Source: an uncultured Prevotellaceae bacterium (GTDB taxonomy: Bacteria > Bacteroidota > Bacteroidia > Bacteroidales > Bacteroidaceae). Taken from it: DNA of 64,000 nucleotides. Of the stretch, positions 9,108 through 16,735 are shown piece after piece. Where the stretch lies: assembly GCA_946410305.1 (NCBI GenBank), contig CAMJZV010000007.1, positions 43,501 through 107,500 of the forward strand. The letters run 5' to 3'. How positions within the stretch are numbered: the stretch's first letter is position 1; each line of letters begins with the position of its first letter. The notes under the pieces are model-generated. The model was not told where the DNA came from. It searched no databases and saw only the letters and a list, made by a program, of their open reading frames with translations. The position numbers and the translations under genes are program-made.

Positions 9108-9446
9108 ATGGATTACAAGAAATCAAAAGCACCGGTTAATACCGTTACCCGCAACATCATGGATCTCTGCGAAGAGACAGGAAACATCTACGAGAGCGTA
9201 GCAATTATTTCAAAGCGTGCCAACCAGATCAGCATTCAGATCAAGGAAGACCTGTCAAAGAAACTGGCAGAGTTTGCCTCTTACAACGATTCTTTGGAAG
9301 AGGTCTTCGAAAATCGTGAACAGATTGAGATTTCACGCTACTATGAGAAACTGCCAAAGCCCTCATTGCTCGCTACTCAGGAATTTGTAGAAGGCAAAAT
9401 CTACTGGCGCGATCCCATTCGCGAGCAGCAGTCTGCTAACGACTAA
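9108..9446 (+). CDS. rpoZ: RNA polymerase omega (Rpb6-like) subunit
   Basis: A 112-residue protein starting MDYKKSKAPVNTVTRNIMDL. It matches the Bacteroidetes omega/Rpb6-type subunit, which helps assemble beta-prime into RNA polymerase. The core helix region NIYESVAIISKRANQISIQIK is the conserved part of the family. The start at 9108 was chosen because it follows the bamD stop by 5 bp and matches the family N-terminus; the longer frame from 9078 would overlap bamD. The second half is less conserved. Confidence 0.85.
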   Translation: MDYKKSKAPVNTVTRNIMDLCEETGNIYESVAIISKRANQISIQIKEDLSKKLAEFASYNDSLEEVFENREQIEISRYYEKLPKPSLLATQEFVEGKIYWRDPIREQQSAND

Positions 9447-9461
9447 TTCTACTGTCGAGCT

Positions 9462-9812
9462 ATGATTCAGCGCAAGCAAACGGTATTCCTGCTCATCGCA
9501 GTCATACTGGGCATGGTGCATTTCCAGGCATGGGTGCTCTTCGGCATACAGATGTTGGCTTCGGCCATCAGTCTGATTGCCATCTTCCTTTTTAGGCGTC
9601 GCCCTCTACAGGCCACGTTGTGCCTTGCAGCCATCTTGGTTAACATCGTATGGTACATCGTATTGGCAGTACTGATTCAGCAGGGTCTACTGTCTGAGTC
9701 GTTACCGCTGACAGCCTCACTGCCCATTATTGCAGCTATTCTGTGTCTGTTGGCACGTCGTGGCGTCATTGCTGACGAGAAACTAGTACGTGCTGCCGAT
9801 CGTCTGCGATAG
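9462..9812 (+). CDS. DUF4293-like membrane protein
   Basis: A 116-residue inner-membrane protein that starts MIQRKQTVFLLIAVILG, as DUF4293 proteins do. It has about four hydrophobic segments (8-24, 28-44, 50-70, 82-98) and a short charged C-terminus. Function is unknown. It lies 15 bp after the omega gene and ends the operon before a strong terminator, as in other Bacteroidales. Confidence 0.8.
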   Translation: MIQRKQTVFLLIAVILGMVHFQAWVLFGIQMLASAISLIAIFLFRRRPLQATLCLAAILVNIVWYIVLAVLIQQGLLSESLPLTASLPIIAAILCLLARRGVIADEKLVRAADRLR

Positions 9813-9831
9813 AGCATACCAAACGAATATT

Positions 9832-9877
9832 CACGGGGATAGGTACTGATTTGTCAGACTTATCCCCGTGTTTTTTT
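9832..9877 (+). terminator. terminator of bamD-rpoZ-DUF4293 operon
   Basis: A perfect 10-bp stem (CACGGGGATA / TATCCCCGTG, 9832-9841 and 9861-9870) followed by seven T. Confidence 0.9.
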
Positions 9878-9991
9878 ATGGCTTTGTAGATTTATTAAAA
9901 AAAAATGTGTTGTCGATTAATCTTTTTCTGTTGAGAATCGTCAAACAACTGATGACTAACTTACATTAACCAATTAAAGAATCAACAAAGT

Positions 9992-10501
9992 ATGAAAAAA
10001 GTATTGATGATGCTTGCATTGATGGCGATTCCTTTTGCCATGCATGCACAAACCAAGTTCCACGATGTAGAAGCCAACGAGGCTCAGGGAGCTGTAAAGA
10101 AAATCAGCCAGAACATGATGGGACGTGACCAGACCACCACTTTCACACAAGATGGTAAGATGCTGCGTGATGGCGTTACAGATGCTGTTTACGATGCTAA
10201 TGGCTATCTGCAGTCTATGAAGATGTCTTTCCAAGGACAGGATGTTGTCATTAAGTACACTTGGAAGGATGGTAAGCTGGCTACTCAGTCTTTGGATATG
10301 ATGGGCAATCCCATGACTTTCACTTTCACCTACAATGACAAGGGCGCTGTTGCCGCTCAGTCAATGAATATGGGTGGACAGGAGATGAAAATGGAGTATA
10401 CCGATTACAAATATGATGCCAAGGGCAACTGGATTAGTCGCAAGACCAATATGATGGGGCAAGAGATGGAACAGACCCGTACTATCGAGTATTTCGAATA
10501 A
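9992..10501 (+). CDS. secreted hypothetical protein with Rhs-like repeats
   Basis: A 169-residue protein with a signal peptide (MKKVLMMLALMAIPFAMHAQ, cleavage after about residue 20). The body has several short beta units of the kind seen in Rhs/YD-type proteins: VYDANGYLQSM, FTYNDKGAVAAQ and YKYDAKGNWISRK. It is probably periplasmic or outer-membrane associated. It stands alone between two hairpins. Met is very frequent (about 11%), including runs such as QSMNMGGQEMKME, which is unusual. No function can be assigned. Confidence 0.8.
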   Translation: MKKVLMMLALMAIPFAMHAQTKFHDVEANEAQGAVKKISQNMMGRDQTTTFTQDGKMLRDGVTDAVYDANGYLQSMKMSFQGQDVVIKYTWKDGKLATQSLDMMGNPMTFTFTYNDKGAVAAQSMNMGGQEMKMEYTDYKYDAKGNWISRKTNMMGQEMEQTRTIEYFE

Positions 10502-10523
10502 TTCCATTTATATATAATAGAAT

Positions 10524-10556
10524 AGGAGCGGCTAACTAAATGGGTTAACCGCTCCT
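10524..10556 (+). terminator. hairpin between convergent genes
   Basis: A 13-bp stem with one mismatch (10524-10536 and 10544-10556), 7-nt loop, between the secreted protein and the convergent pyrF. The T-tract is weak on both strands, so termination efficiency is uncertain. Confidence 0.6.
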
Positions 10557-10578
10557 TTAGTTGATAGCTGTTTGTATA

Positions 10579-11445
10579 TCAAATTTTCGCAAGCTCTGCA
10601 GCCATCTGCTCCTGCAGTTCCTTGGCCTTCTGTGCTGCCACGTCAGCAAAGTCCTTGCCGTTAGAGGCAAAGATGATGCCACGTGATGAGTTGACCAGCA
10701 GACCGCAGTCTTTCGTCATACCGTATTTGCATACCTCCTGCAGCGAACCACCCTGTGCACCTACGCCAGGAACCAACAGGAAGTGGTCAGAAACAATCTT
10801 ACGGATATCCTCAAACATCTGGCCCTGCGTAGCGCCAACAACATACATCATGTTGTCTTTCGTACCCCATTGCTGAGAAATCTTCAGCACCTTCTCAAAG
10901 AGGCGTTCACCCTGAGCATCCTCCATCAGTTGGAAGTCGTGCGAACCCTTGTTCGAGGTCAACGCCAGCAGGATGACCCACTTGCCGTCGTACTCCAAGA
11001 AGGGACTGACAGAGTCTTCACCCATATAGGGCGCTACTGTTACTGCGTCAGCTTGAGCATCGCCCTCAAAAAACGAGCGTGCATACATCTTCGACGTGTT
11101 GCCAATGTCGCCACGCTTCGCATCAGCGATAATGAAGTGGTTGGGATAGTTCTCGCGGATGTAGCTGACCGTCTCTTCGTAGGCTACCAGTCCGTTGGCA
11201 CCTAGCGACTCGTAGAACGCCAGATTGGGCTTGTAGGCCACACAGTAGGGGGCTGTGGCGTCGATGATGTACTGGTTGAAGAGGATGATAGCCAACGACT
11301 CGTCATACTCTTCGTCGTCTGCAGCAAGGTCAGCCTTGCACTCATCGATAACACACTGTGGAATTTTCTTGATGTCAGGGTCGAGACCCACGCAGAGAAA
11401 CGACTGCTTCTCGCGGATTTGCTGAATTAATTGTTGTCTAGTCAT
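10579..11445 (-). CDS. pyrF: orotidine 5'-phosphate decarboxylase
   Basis: Last step of UMP synthesis, cytosolic. This is the longer (type 2) family: [29 protein letters not shown] at the N-terminus, YKPNLAFYE, and the catalytic [14 protein letters not shown] motif (D-A-K-R-G-D). I place the start at 11445 (288 aa); the frame is open to 11478, but the extra 11 residues are not family-like and would leave only 2 bp to prfA. It follows prfA by 35 bp on the same strand, probably in one operon. Confidence 0.93.
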   Translation of the reverse strand: MTRQQLIQQIREKQSFLCVGLDPDIKKIPQCVIDECKADLAADDEEYDESLAIILFNQYIIDATAPYCVAYKPNLAFYESLGANGLVAYEETVSYIRENYPNHFIIADAKRGDIGNTSKMYARSFFEGDAQADAVTVAPYMGEDSVSPFLEYDGKWVILLALTSNKGSHDFQLMEDAQGERLFEKVLKISQQWGTKDNMMYVVGATQGQMFEDIRKIVSDHFLLVPGVGAQGGSLQEVCKYGMTKDCGLLVNSSRGIIFASNGKDFADVAAQKAKELQEQMAAELAKI

Positions 11446-11480
11446 AATCTTTATGCAAGCGGCAGAACCGTTTGCCACAC

Positions 11481-12590
11481 TTAAAGTTCTGTTTCTTTCA
11501 TTCGTTCGGCGTTCTCGGCAACTGTGAGGGCATCGATCATCGGCTGGATGTCACCTCCCAAGAAACCCTGCAGGTCGTGAGTGGTATAGCCGATGCGATG
11601 GTCTGTCACACGTCCCTGTGGGAAGTTGTAGGTACGGATCTTTGCTGAGCGGTCACCCGTTGATACCAGGCTCTTACGACGGCTGGCAATATCGTCCATA
11701 TACTTCTGGTGCTCCTTATCATAGATAAAGGTATAGAGACGTGAGAGTGCACGTTCCTTGTTCTTAGGCTGGTCGCGCGTCTCCGTACACTCGATGAGAA
11801 TCTCCTCCGTCTCACCCGTATTGGGGTTCTTCCACATGTAGCGTAGACGTACACCAGACTCCACCTTGTTCACGTTCTGACCACCAGCTCCTGATGAGCG
11901 GAAGGTGTCCCACTTGATTTCACCCTCGTTGACATGTACTTCAAACTTGTCAGCCTCAGGAAGTACGGCAACAGTGGCAGCAGATGTGTGCATGCGCCCC
12001 TGTGTCTCTGTGGCAGGCACGCGTTGTACACGGTGGACCCCCGATTCGTATTTCAGTGTGCCATAGACGTCGGCACCACTGACTGCAAAGTCAATCTCCT
12101 TGAAACCACCAACAGCACCCTCAGAGACACTGGTGATGGAGAGCTGCCAGCCCTTCGACTCGCAGTAGCTCTTGTACATTTTGAACAGGTCGCCAGCAAA
12201 CAGGGCAGCCTCGTCGCCACCCGTTCCTGCACGAATCTCCATCTGTACGTTCTTGGCGTCTTCTGGGTCTTTCGGAATCAGTGCAATCTTGATTTCTTCC
12301 TCCAGCTTTGGCTGCAGGGCTTCGTTCTCCGACAGCTCCTCACGAGCCATTTCTTTCATCTCTGGGTCTGTCTCGTTGGCCAGGATATCCTTGGCCTCAC
12401 GGATGCTGTTCAGACAGGCGACGTAGCGCTTGCGGGCATCCATGATGTCACCCAAATCCTTGTATTCCTTGGTAAGTTTCACAAAACGGTTTTGGTCAGC
12501 AATCACTTCAGGGTCGGTAATCAGCGTAGAAACCTCCTCGAAGCGTGCTTCCAAACCGTCGAGTTTCTGTAAAATACTGTTATTCTCCAT
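11481..12590 (-). CDS. prfA: peptide chain release factor 1
   Basis: Recognises UAA and UAG stop codons and triggers peptide release. The GGQ motif lies in [18 protein letters not shown], and the first domain and C-terminal EAYR-type helices are normal for RF1. The start at 12590 ([19 protein letters not shown], 369 aa) is preferred to the in-frame ATG at 12620, which would add ten unrelated residues. A TACCTTTG box (minus strand, 12600-12607) ends 9 bp upstream, so the leader is very short. Confidence 0.95.
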   Translation of the reverse strand: MENNSILQKLDGLEARFEEVSTLITDPEVIADQNRFVKLTKEYKDLGDIMDARKRYVACLNSIREAKDILANETDPEMKEMAREELSENEALQPKLEEEIKIALIPKDPEDAKNVQMEIRAGTGGDEAALFAGDLFKMYKSYCESKGWQLSITSVSEGAVGGFKEIDFAVSGADVYGTLKYESGVHRVQRVPATETQGRMHTSAATVAVLPEADKFEVHVNEGEIKWDTFRSSGAGGQNVNKVESGVRLRYMWKNPNTGETEEILIECTETRDQPKNKERALSRLYTFIYDKEHQKYMDDIASRRKSLVSTGDRSAKIRTYNFPQGRVTDHRIGYTTHDLQGFLGGDIQPMIDALTVAENAERMKETEL

Positions 12591-12613
12591 ATTCGGGTGC
12601 AAAGGTACAAAAT

Positions 12614-12648
12614 AATTCATAATTCATAATGCATAATTCATAATTATT
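12614..12648. repeat. heptamer tandem array (AATTCAT type) between divergent promoters
   Basis: Five 7-bp units (AATTCAT, AATTCAT, AATGCAT, AATTCAT, AATTATT). The array fills the gap between the -7 boxes of prfA (minus, 12600-12607) and queA (plus, 12652-12659), where both -33 elements would have to be. No TTTG is present there on either strand. Confidence 0.85.
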
Positions 12649-12663
12649 TTATACTTTTGCAGC

Positions 12664-13902
12664 GTGAAAACGAAAGACATACATATAAGCGAATACAATT
12701 ACGAGTTGCCTGATGAGCGCATAGCCAAGTTTCCAATGGCTGAGCGCGACCACTCCAAGCTGCTCGTCTACAACAAGGGTGAGGTAGGAGAGGACATCTT
12801 CTACAACCTGCCGAACTATCTGCCCCAGGGGGCATTGATGGTATATAACAATACAAAGGTCATCCAGGCACGTCTGCACTTCCGCAAGGAGACGGGCGCC
12901 CTCATCGAGATATTTCTCTTGGAGCCTGCTGAACCTGCTGACTATGAGCAGATGTTCCAACAGACGCATCGCTGTTCGTGGCTCTGTCTGGTAGGTAATC
13001 AGAAAAAGTGGAAAGAAGGATCCCTCTGTAGAGAATTAAAGATTAAAGATGAAACATTAAAGATTTCTGCCATGCGTCGTTGTGAACACGGCACCAGCCA
13101 GTGGATTGATTTCGAATGGAGTGGGGGCGTGTCCTTCGCCGAGATTCTCGACGTAATGGGCGAGTTGCCTATTCCGCCATACCTCAATCGTGAGACGCAG
13201 GAGAGCGACAAGACCACCTACCAGACTGTCTATTCCAAGATTAAGGGTAGCGTGGCTGCTCCTACTGCTGGTCTGCATTTCACCGAGCGCGTGTTGAAGG
13301 ACGTTGATGCCCGTGGCATTGAGCGTGAAGAAGTGACGCTACATGTGGGTGCAGGAACGTTCAAGCCCGTCAAGAGTGAGACCATTGGCGAGCACCCCAT
13401 GCATACTGAGTATATCGCTGTGCGCCGTCATACTCTGGAGCGACTGCTGGCTCACGACTGTCAGGTCATTGCCGTTGGTACCACCAGCGTGCGAACTCTG
13501 GAGAGTCTTTACTACATGGGCTTGAAGGTGATAAAGAACCCAGACATCCGCGAAGAGGAGCTGCATGTCAACCAGTGGGAGCCCTACGGGGACTGTCCCT
13601 GCTGTGATAGCGAAGCGTTTACAGAGGGACTGTCCCCCTGTGCTGCTATCCAAGCCTTGCTCGACTGGATGGTTCGCAACAACTTGACGGTGTTACACTC
13701 TTCCACTCAGATTATCATTGCGCCAGGATACACTTACCATATCGTGAAGATGCTCATTACCAATTTCCACCAGCCGCAGTCTACGCTGTTGCTGTTGGTC
13801 AGCGCCTTCGTCAAGGGCGACTGGCATAAGATTTACGACTATGCCTTAGCTCACGACTTCCGCTTCCTGAGCTATGGTGACTCATCATTGTTAATACCTT
13901 AA
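12664..13902 (+). CDS. queA: S-adenosylmethionine:tRNA ribosyltransferase-isomerase
   Basis: A 412-residue enzyme that transfers the ribosyl part of SAM to 7-aminomethyl-7-deazaguanine in tRNA (queuosine pathway). Family motifs: AVNDT-like VYNNTKVIQARL, GSVAAPTAGLHFTE, GAGTFKPV and IIIAPGYTYHIV. The start is GTG at 12664, 5 bp after a TACTTTTG box, so the messenger may be leaderless. Two odd stretches: residues around 125-133 (ELKIKDETL) are encoded by a 7-bp tandem array. Around 309-330 the chain (GDCPCC...TEGLSPCA) is encoded by two REP-like palindromes. Confidence 0.93.
   Translation: MKTKDIHISEYNYELPDERIAKFPMAERDHSKLLVYNKGEVGEDIFYNLPNYLPQGALMVYNNTKVIQARLHFRKETGALIEIFLLEPAEPADYEQMFQQTHRCSWLCLVGNQKKWKEGSLCRELKIKDETLKISAMRRCEHGTSQWIDFEWSGGVSFAEILDVMGELPIPPYLNRETQESDKTTYQTVYSKIKGSVAAPTAGLHFTERVLKDVDARGIEREEVTLHVGAGTFKPVKSETIGEHPMHTEYIAVRRHTLERLLAHDCQVIAVGTTSVRTLESLYYMGLKVIKNPDIREEELHVNQWEPYGDCPCCDSEAFTEGLSPCAAIQALLDWMVRNNLTVLHSSTQIIIAPGYTYHIVKMLITNFHQPQSTLLLLVSAFVKGDWHKIYDYALAHDFRFLSYGDSSLLIP
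13035..13062. repeat. heptamer tandem array inside queA
   Basis: Four 7-bp units (ATTAAAG, ATTAAAG, ATGAAAC, ATTAAAG) within the queA reading frame. Because 7 is not a multiple of 3, the units are read in shifting frames but contain no stop. Confidence 0.7.
13588..13642. repeat. pair of REP-like GGGAC palindromes inside queA
   Basis: GGGGACTGTCCC at 13588-13599 and GGGACTGTCCC at 13626-13636; the second is flanked by ACAGA and CCTGTG, giving a longer imperfect hairpin 13621-13642. Same core as the copies at 31.6 and 39.6 kb. Confidence 0.75.
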
Positions 13903-13907
13903 ATATT

Positions 13908-15827
13908 ATGAAATACGGATTTGTCAAGGTTGCCGCAGCTGTGCCGGCAGTACGTGTGGCCGATGTGACCTACAACGTACAGGAGATAGAGAAACTGATA
14001 GCCCTTGCCGATGGCGAAGGTGTCGAGTTACTTTGTTTTCCAGAGTTGTCGCTGACAGGATACACTTGTCAGGACTTGTTCCAGGAACAACTGTTAATCA
14101 CGAAGTCCGAAGAGGGACTCTTGCGCCTCCTCGACTTCACCCGCCAGCTCGACATCGTCTGCGTAGTGGGACTGCCCGTACAGGCTGGTGGACTGTTGCT
14201 CAACTGTGCTGCTGTCATCCAGAGTGGCACGCTGCTTGGTGTAGTTCCTAAGACCTACCTGCCCAACTATGGTGAATTCTATGAGAAGCGCTGGTTTGCC
14301 TCGTCGCAAGACCTGAACACCACAAATATCTATCTGGCTGGCACGCCTATCACGCTCTCTGCCGAGCCCAAGCTTTTCCAGATGGGCGACGTGAAGTTTG
14401 GCGTAGAGATCTGTGAGGATGTCTGGGCACCCATTCCGCCCAGTAACAACCTGACGATGGCAGGTGCTGACATCATTGTCAACCTCTCTGCCAGCGATGA
14501 GCTCATTGGCAAACATCGCTATCTACGCTCTCTAATTGCCCAGCAGAGTGCTCGCACCATGAGTGGCTATGTTTATGCGTCAAGTGGTTTTGGCGAGTCT
14601 ACACAAGACGTTGTCTATGGTGGCAATGCCATGATTTTTGAAAATGGCCGACTGCTCGTTGAGGGTGACCGCTTCTCGTTCCAGCCCCAGCTGAAGAGCG
14701 TCCAGATTGATGTAGAGCGCCTGCGCACCGAGCGTTATGCCAACTCTACGTTCATCAACGCGCAACGTGGTGCCCATGCTGTTCATATCGCGGCAAAGAC
14801 ACCTATTGGCAAATCCTTCGAACTGACGCGTCCCGTTAATCCTCATCCTTTCATCCCATCAGACGAGGAGATGAGCGAGACCTGCGAGGAGATACTAAAC
14901 ATCCAGACAGCAGGTTTAGCAAAACGTCTGATGCATACCAACTGCCAACACGTCGTGTTGGGTATAAGCGGTGGTTTGGACTCCACGCTAGCTCTGCTAG
15001 TCTGCGTGCGCACATTCGACAAACTGGGACTGGATCGCAAAGGCATTATCGGCGTCACTATGCCAGGCTTTGGCACCAGCGATCGCACGCACGATAATGC
15101 CGCCTCACTGATGCAGTCGCTGGGCATCTCACAGATGGAGATTTCCATTGCCAAGGCCGTTACTCAGCATTTTGAGGATATTGGTCACGATGCCTCCATC
15201 CACGATGCCACCTATGAGAATTCGCAGGCCCGCGAGCGTACACAGATACTCATGGATCTTGCCAACAAATGCAACGCACTGGTGGTAGGCACAGGCGACC
15301 TCTCTGAGTTGGCACTCGGTTGGGCCACCTACAACGGCGACCACATGTCGATGTATGGTGTCAATGGTGGCGTTCCCAAGACGCTCATCCAGTATCTGGT
15401 GCGCTATAACGCCCAGCTGCCACAGTTTGCTGCCGTTCACGACACACTGATAGACATCGTCGACACCCCCATCTCCCCAGAGCTGACACCTGCCGACGAA
15501 CAGGGTAACATCCAGCAGAAGACGGAAGACCTCGTCGGTCCCTACGAGTTGCACGACTTCTTCCTCTACTATATGCTCCGCTTCGGCTTCCGTCCAGTTA
15601 AGATTTACATGCTGGCACAGCGCGCCTTCGAGGGTGCTTACGATAACCAGACCATCAAGAAGTGGCTCACCACGTTCTGCCGTCGTTTCTTCTCGCAGCA
15701 GTTCAAACGCTCTTGTCTGCCCGATGGTCCTAAGGTGGGTAGCATCTCGCTGTCACCTCGTGGCGATTGGCGCATGCCGAGTGATGCTTGCTCTACCTTA
15801 TGGATCAAGGAATGCGAAGAATTATAA
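13908..15827 (+). CDS. nadE: glutamine-dependent NAD+ synthetase
   Basis: A two-domain enzyme of 639 residues. It has an N-terminal nitrilase-type glutaminase (about 1-270; FPELSLTGY, VVPKTYLPNYGEFYE and VEICEDVW carry the Glu-Lys-Cys triad). The C-terminal ATP-pyrophosphatase NAD synthetase has the P-loop SGGLDSTLALL near 353. It makes NAD from nicotinate adenine dinucleotide with ammonia channelled from glutamine. It starts 5 bp after queA and is co-transcribed with it. Its TAA is followed directly by a heptamer array. Confidence 0.95.
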   Translation: MKYGFVKVAAAVPAVRVADVTYNVQEIEKLIALADGEGVELLCFPELSLTGYTCQDLFQEQLLITKSEEGLLRLLDFTRQLDIVCVVGLPVQAGGLLLNCAAVIQSGTLLGVVPKTYLPNYGEFYEKRWFASSQDLNTTNIYLAGTPITLSAEPKLFQMGDVKFGVEICEDVWAPIPPSNNLTMAGADIIVNLSASDELIGKHRYLRSLIAQQSARTMSGYVYASSGFGESTQDVVYGGNAMIFENGRLLVEGDRFSFQPQLKSVQIDVERLRTERYANSTFINAQRGAHAVHIAAKTPIGKSFELTRPVNPHPFIPSDEEMSETCEEILNIQTAGLAKRLMHTNCQHVVLGISGGLDSTLALLVCVRTFDKLGLDRKGIIGVTMPGFGTSDRTHDNAASLMQSLGISQMEISIAKAVTQHFEDIGHDASIHDATYENSQARERTQILMDLANKCNALVVGTGDLSELALGWATYNGDHMSMYGVNGGVPKTLIQYLVRYNAQLPQFAAVHDTLIDIVDTPISPELTPADEQGNIQQKTEDLVGPYELHDFFLYYMLRFGFRPVKIYMLAQRAFEGAYDNQTIKKWLTTFCRRFFSQQFKRSCLPDGPKVGSISLSPRGDWRMPSDACSTLWIKECEEL

Positions 15828-15889
15828 ATTAAGAATTAAGCATTAAGAATTAAGCATTAAGAATTAAGCATTATGCATTCTGAATTAAT
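15827..15889. repeat. heptamer tandem array bridging nadE stop and next start
   Basis: Nine 7-bp units alternating AATTAAG and CATTAAG, then CATTATG, CATTCTG and AATTAAT. The first base is the last base of the nadE stop. The ATG of the next gene (15873) lies in unit seven, and the following codons are still in the array. Confidence 0.9.
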
Positions 15890-16664
15890 CACGAGTGCCC
15901 AGAATCCGAAGGTCAAGCTGTTGCTCGAATTGCAGCAGAAGTCACAGGAGCGTCGCCGTCACGGCTTGTTTGTCGTGGAGGGTAGGCGAGAGATTGAGCG
16001 TTGCATGAATCGTGGCTATCAGATAGACACTATCTTCTGGTGCCCTGAGATTTTCGGCGCTGAAGAGCCTGCTGCTGATGGAGCTCGCGTATTTCAGGTT
16101 TCTGCCGATATATATAATAAGGTGGCTTATCGTGGCGGTACCGAGGGCATCATCGCCGAGGTCGTCAGCCGACAGCACAACTTGGAGAGTCTGAAGTTGC
16201 AGAAGCGTCCGCTCATCGTCGTCCTTGAGAGTGTTGAGAAGCCAGGCAATGTCGGTGCCATCCTGCGCTCTGCCGATGCCGCCAATGTCGATGCCGTCAT
16301 TGTCTGCGACCCGCAGTGCGACCTCTACAATCCCAACATTATCCGTGCCTCCGTCGGTGCCTTCTTCAGCGTACCCACTGTGGCCTGCACTTCCGAAGAG
16401 TGCATCCAGTGGCTCAAGGCCAACGGCATCCAGATACTCACCGCCCAACTGCAGGATTCCTACTATTATTACGAAACCGATATGGCCCGCCCCACAGCCA
16501 TTGTCATGGGCACCGAAGCTACCGGACTAACCGATAAGTGGCGTCAGGCAGCCGATGCCCATATCAAGATTCCCATGCTCGGTATAGGCGACTCCCTTAA
16601 CGTCAGCGTCTCTGCCGCCATCCTCATGTTCGAGGCCGTGCGCCAGCGAAACAAAGTTAAATAA
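15873..16664 (+). CDS. TrmH/SpoU-family RNA 2'-O-methyltransferase
   Basis: A 263-residue RNA methyltransferase of the SPOUT class. N-terminal substrate-binding part: NPKVKLLLELQQKSQERRRHGLFVVEGRREIER. Catalytic knot motifs: ESVEKPGNVGAILRSADAA, VMGTEATGL and SLNVSVSAAILMFEA. The likely target is rRNA or tRNA ribose; the exact site cannot be read. The first five codons and the whole upstream spacer consist of a heptamer array, so there is no ordinary ribosome-binding site. It probably belongs to the queA-nadE transcript. Confidence 0.9.
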   Translation: MHSELITSAQNPKVKLLLELQQKSQERRRHGLFVVEGRREIERCMNRGYQIDTIFWCPEIFGAEEPAADGARVFQVSADIYNKVAYRGGTEGIIAEVVSRQHNLESLKLQKRPLIVVLESVEKPGNVGAILRSADAANVDAVIVCDPQCDLYNPNIIRASVGAFFSVPTVACTSEECIQWLKANGIQILTAQLQDSYYYYETDMARPTAIVMGTEATGLTDKWRQAADAHIKIPMLGIGDSLNVSVSAAILMFEAVRQRNKVK

Positions 16665-16691
16665 TCAAAAATGTATTGAACCGTGGGAGGA

Positions 16692-16723
16692 TTTGAGCGT
16701 CAAAACGTAAAACAACGCTCAAA
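16692..16723. other. inverted repeat upstream of outer-membrane gene
   Basis: TTTGAGCGT (16692-16700) and ACGCTCAAA (16715-16723), a perfect 9-bp stem with 14-nt loop, 12 bp before the GTG start of the barrel protein. No T-tract, so a leader structure or operator is more likely than a terminator. Confidence 0.5.
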
Positions 16724-16735
16724 AACTAAATTCGT

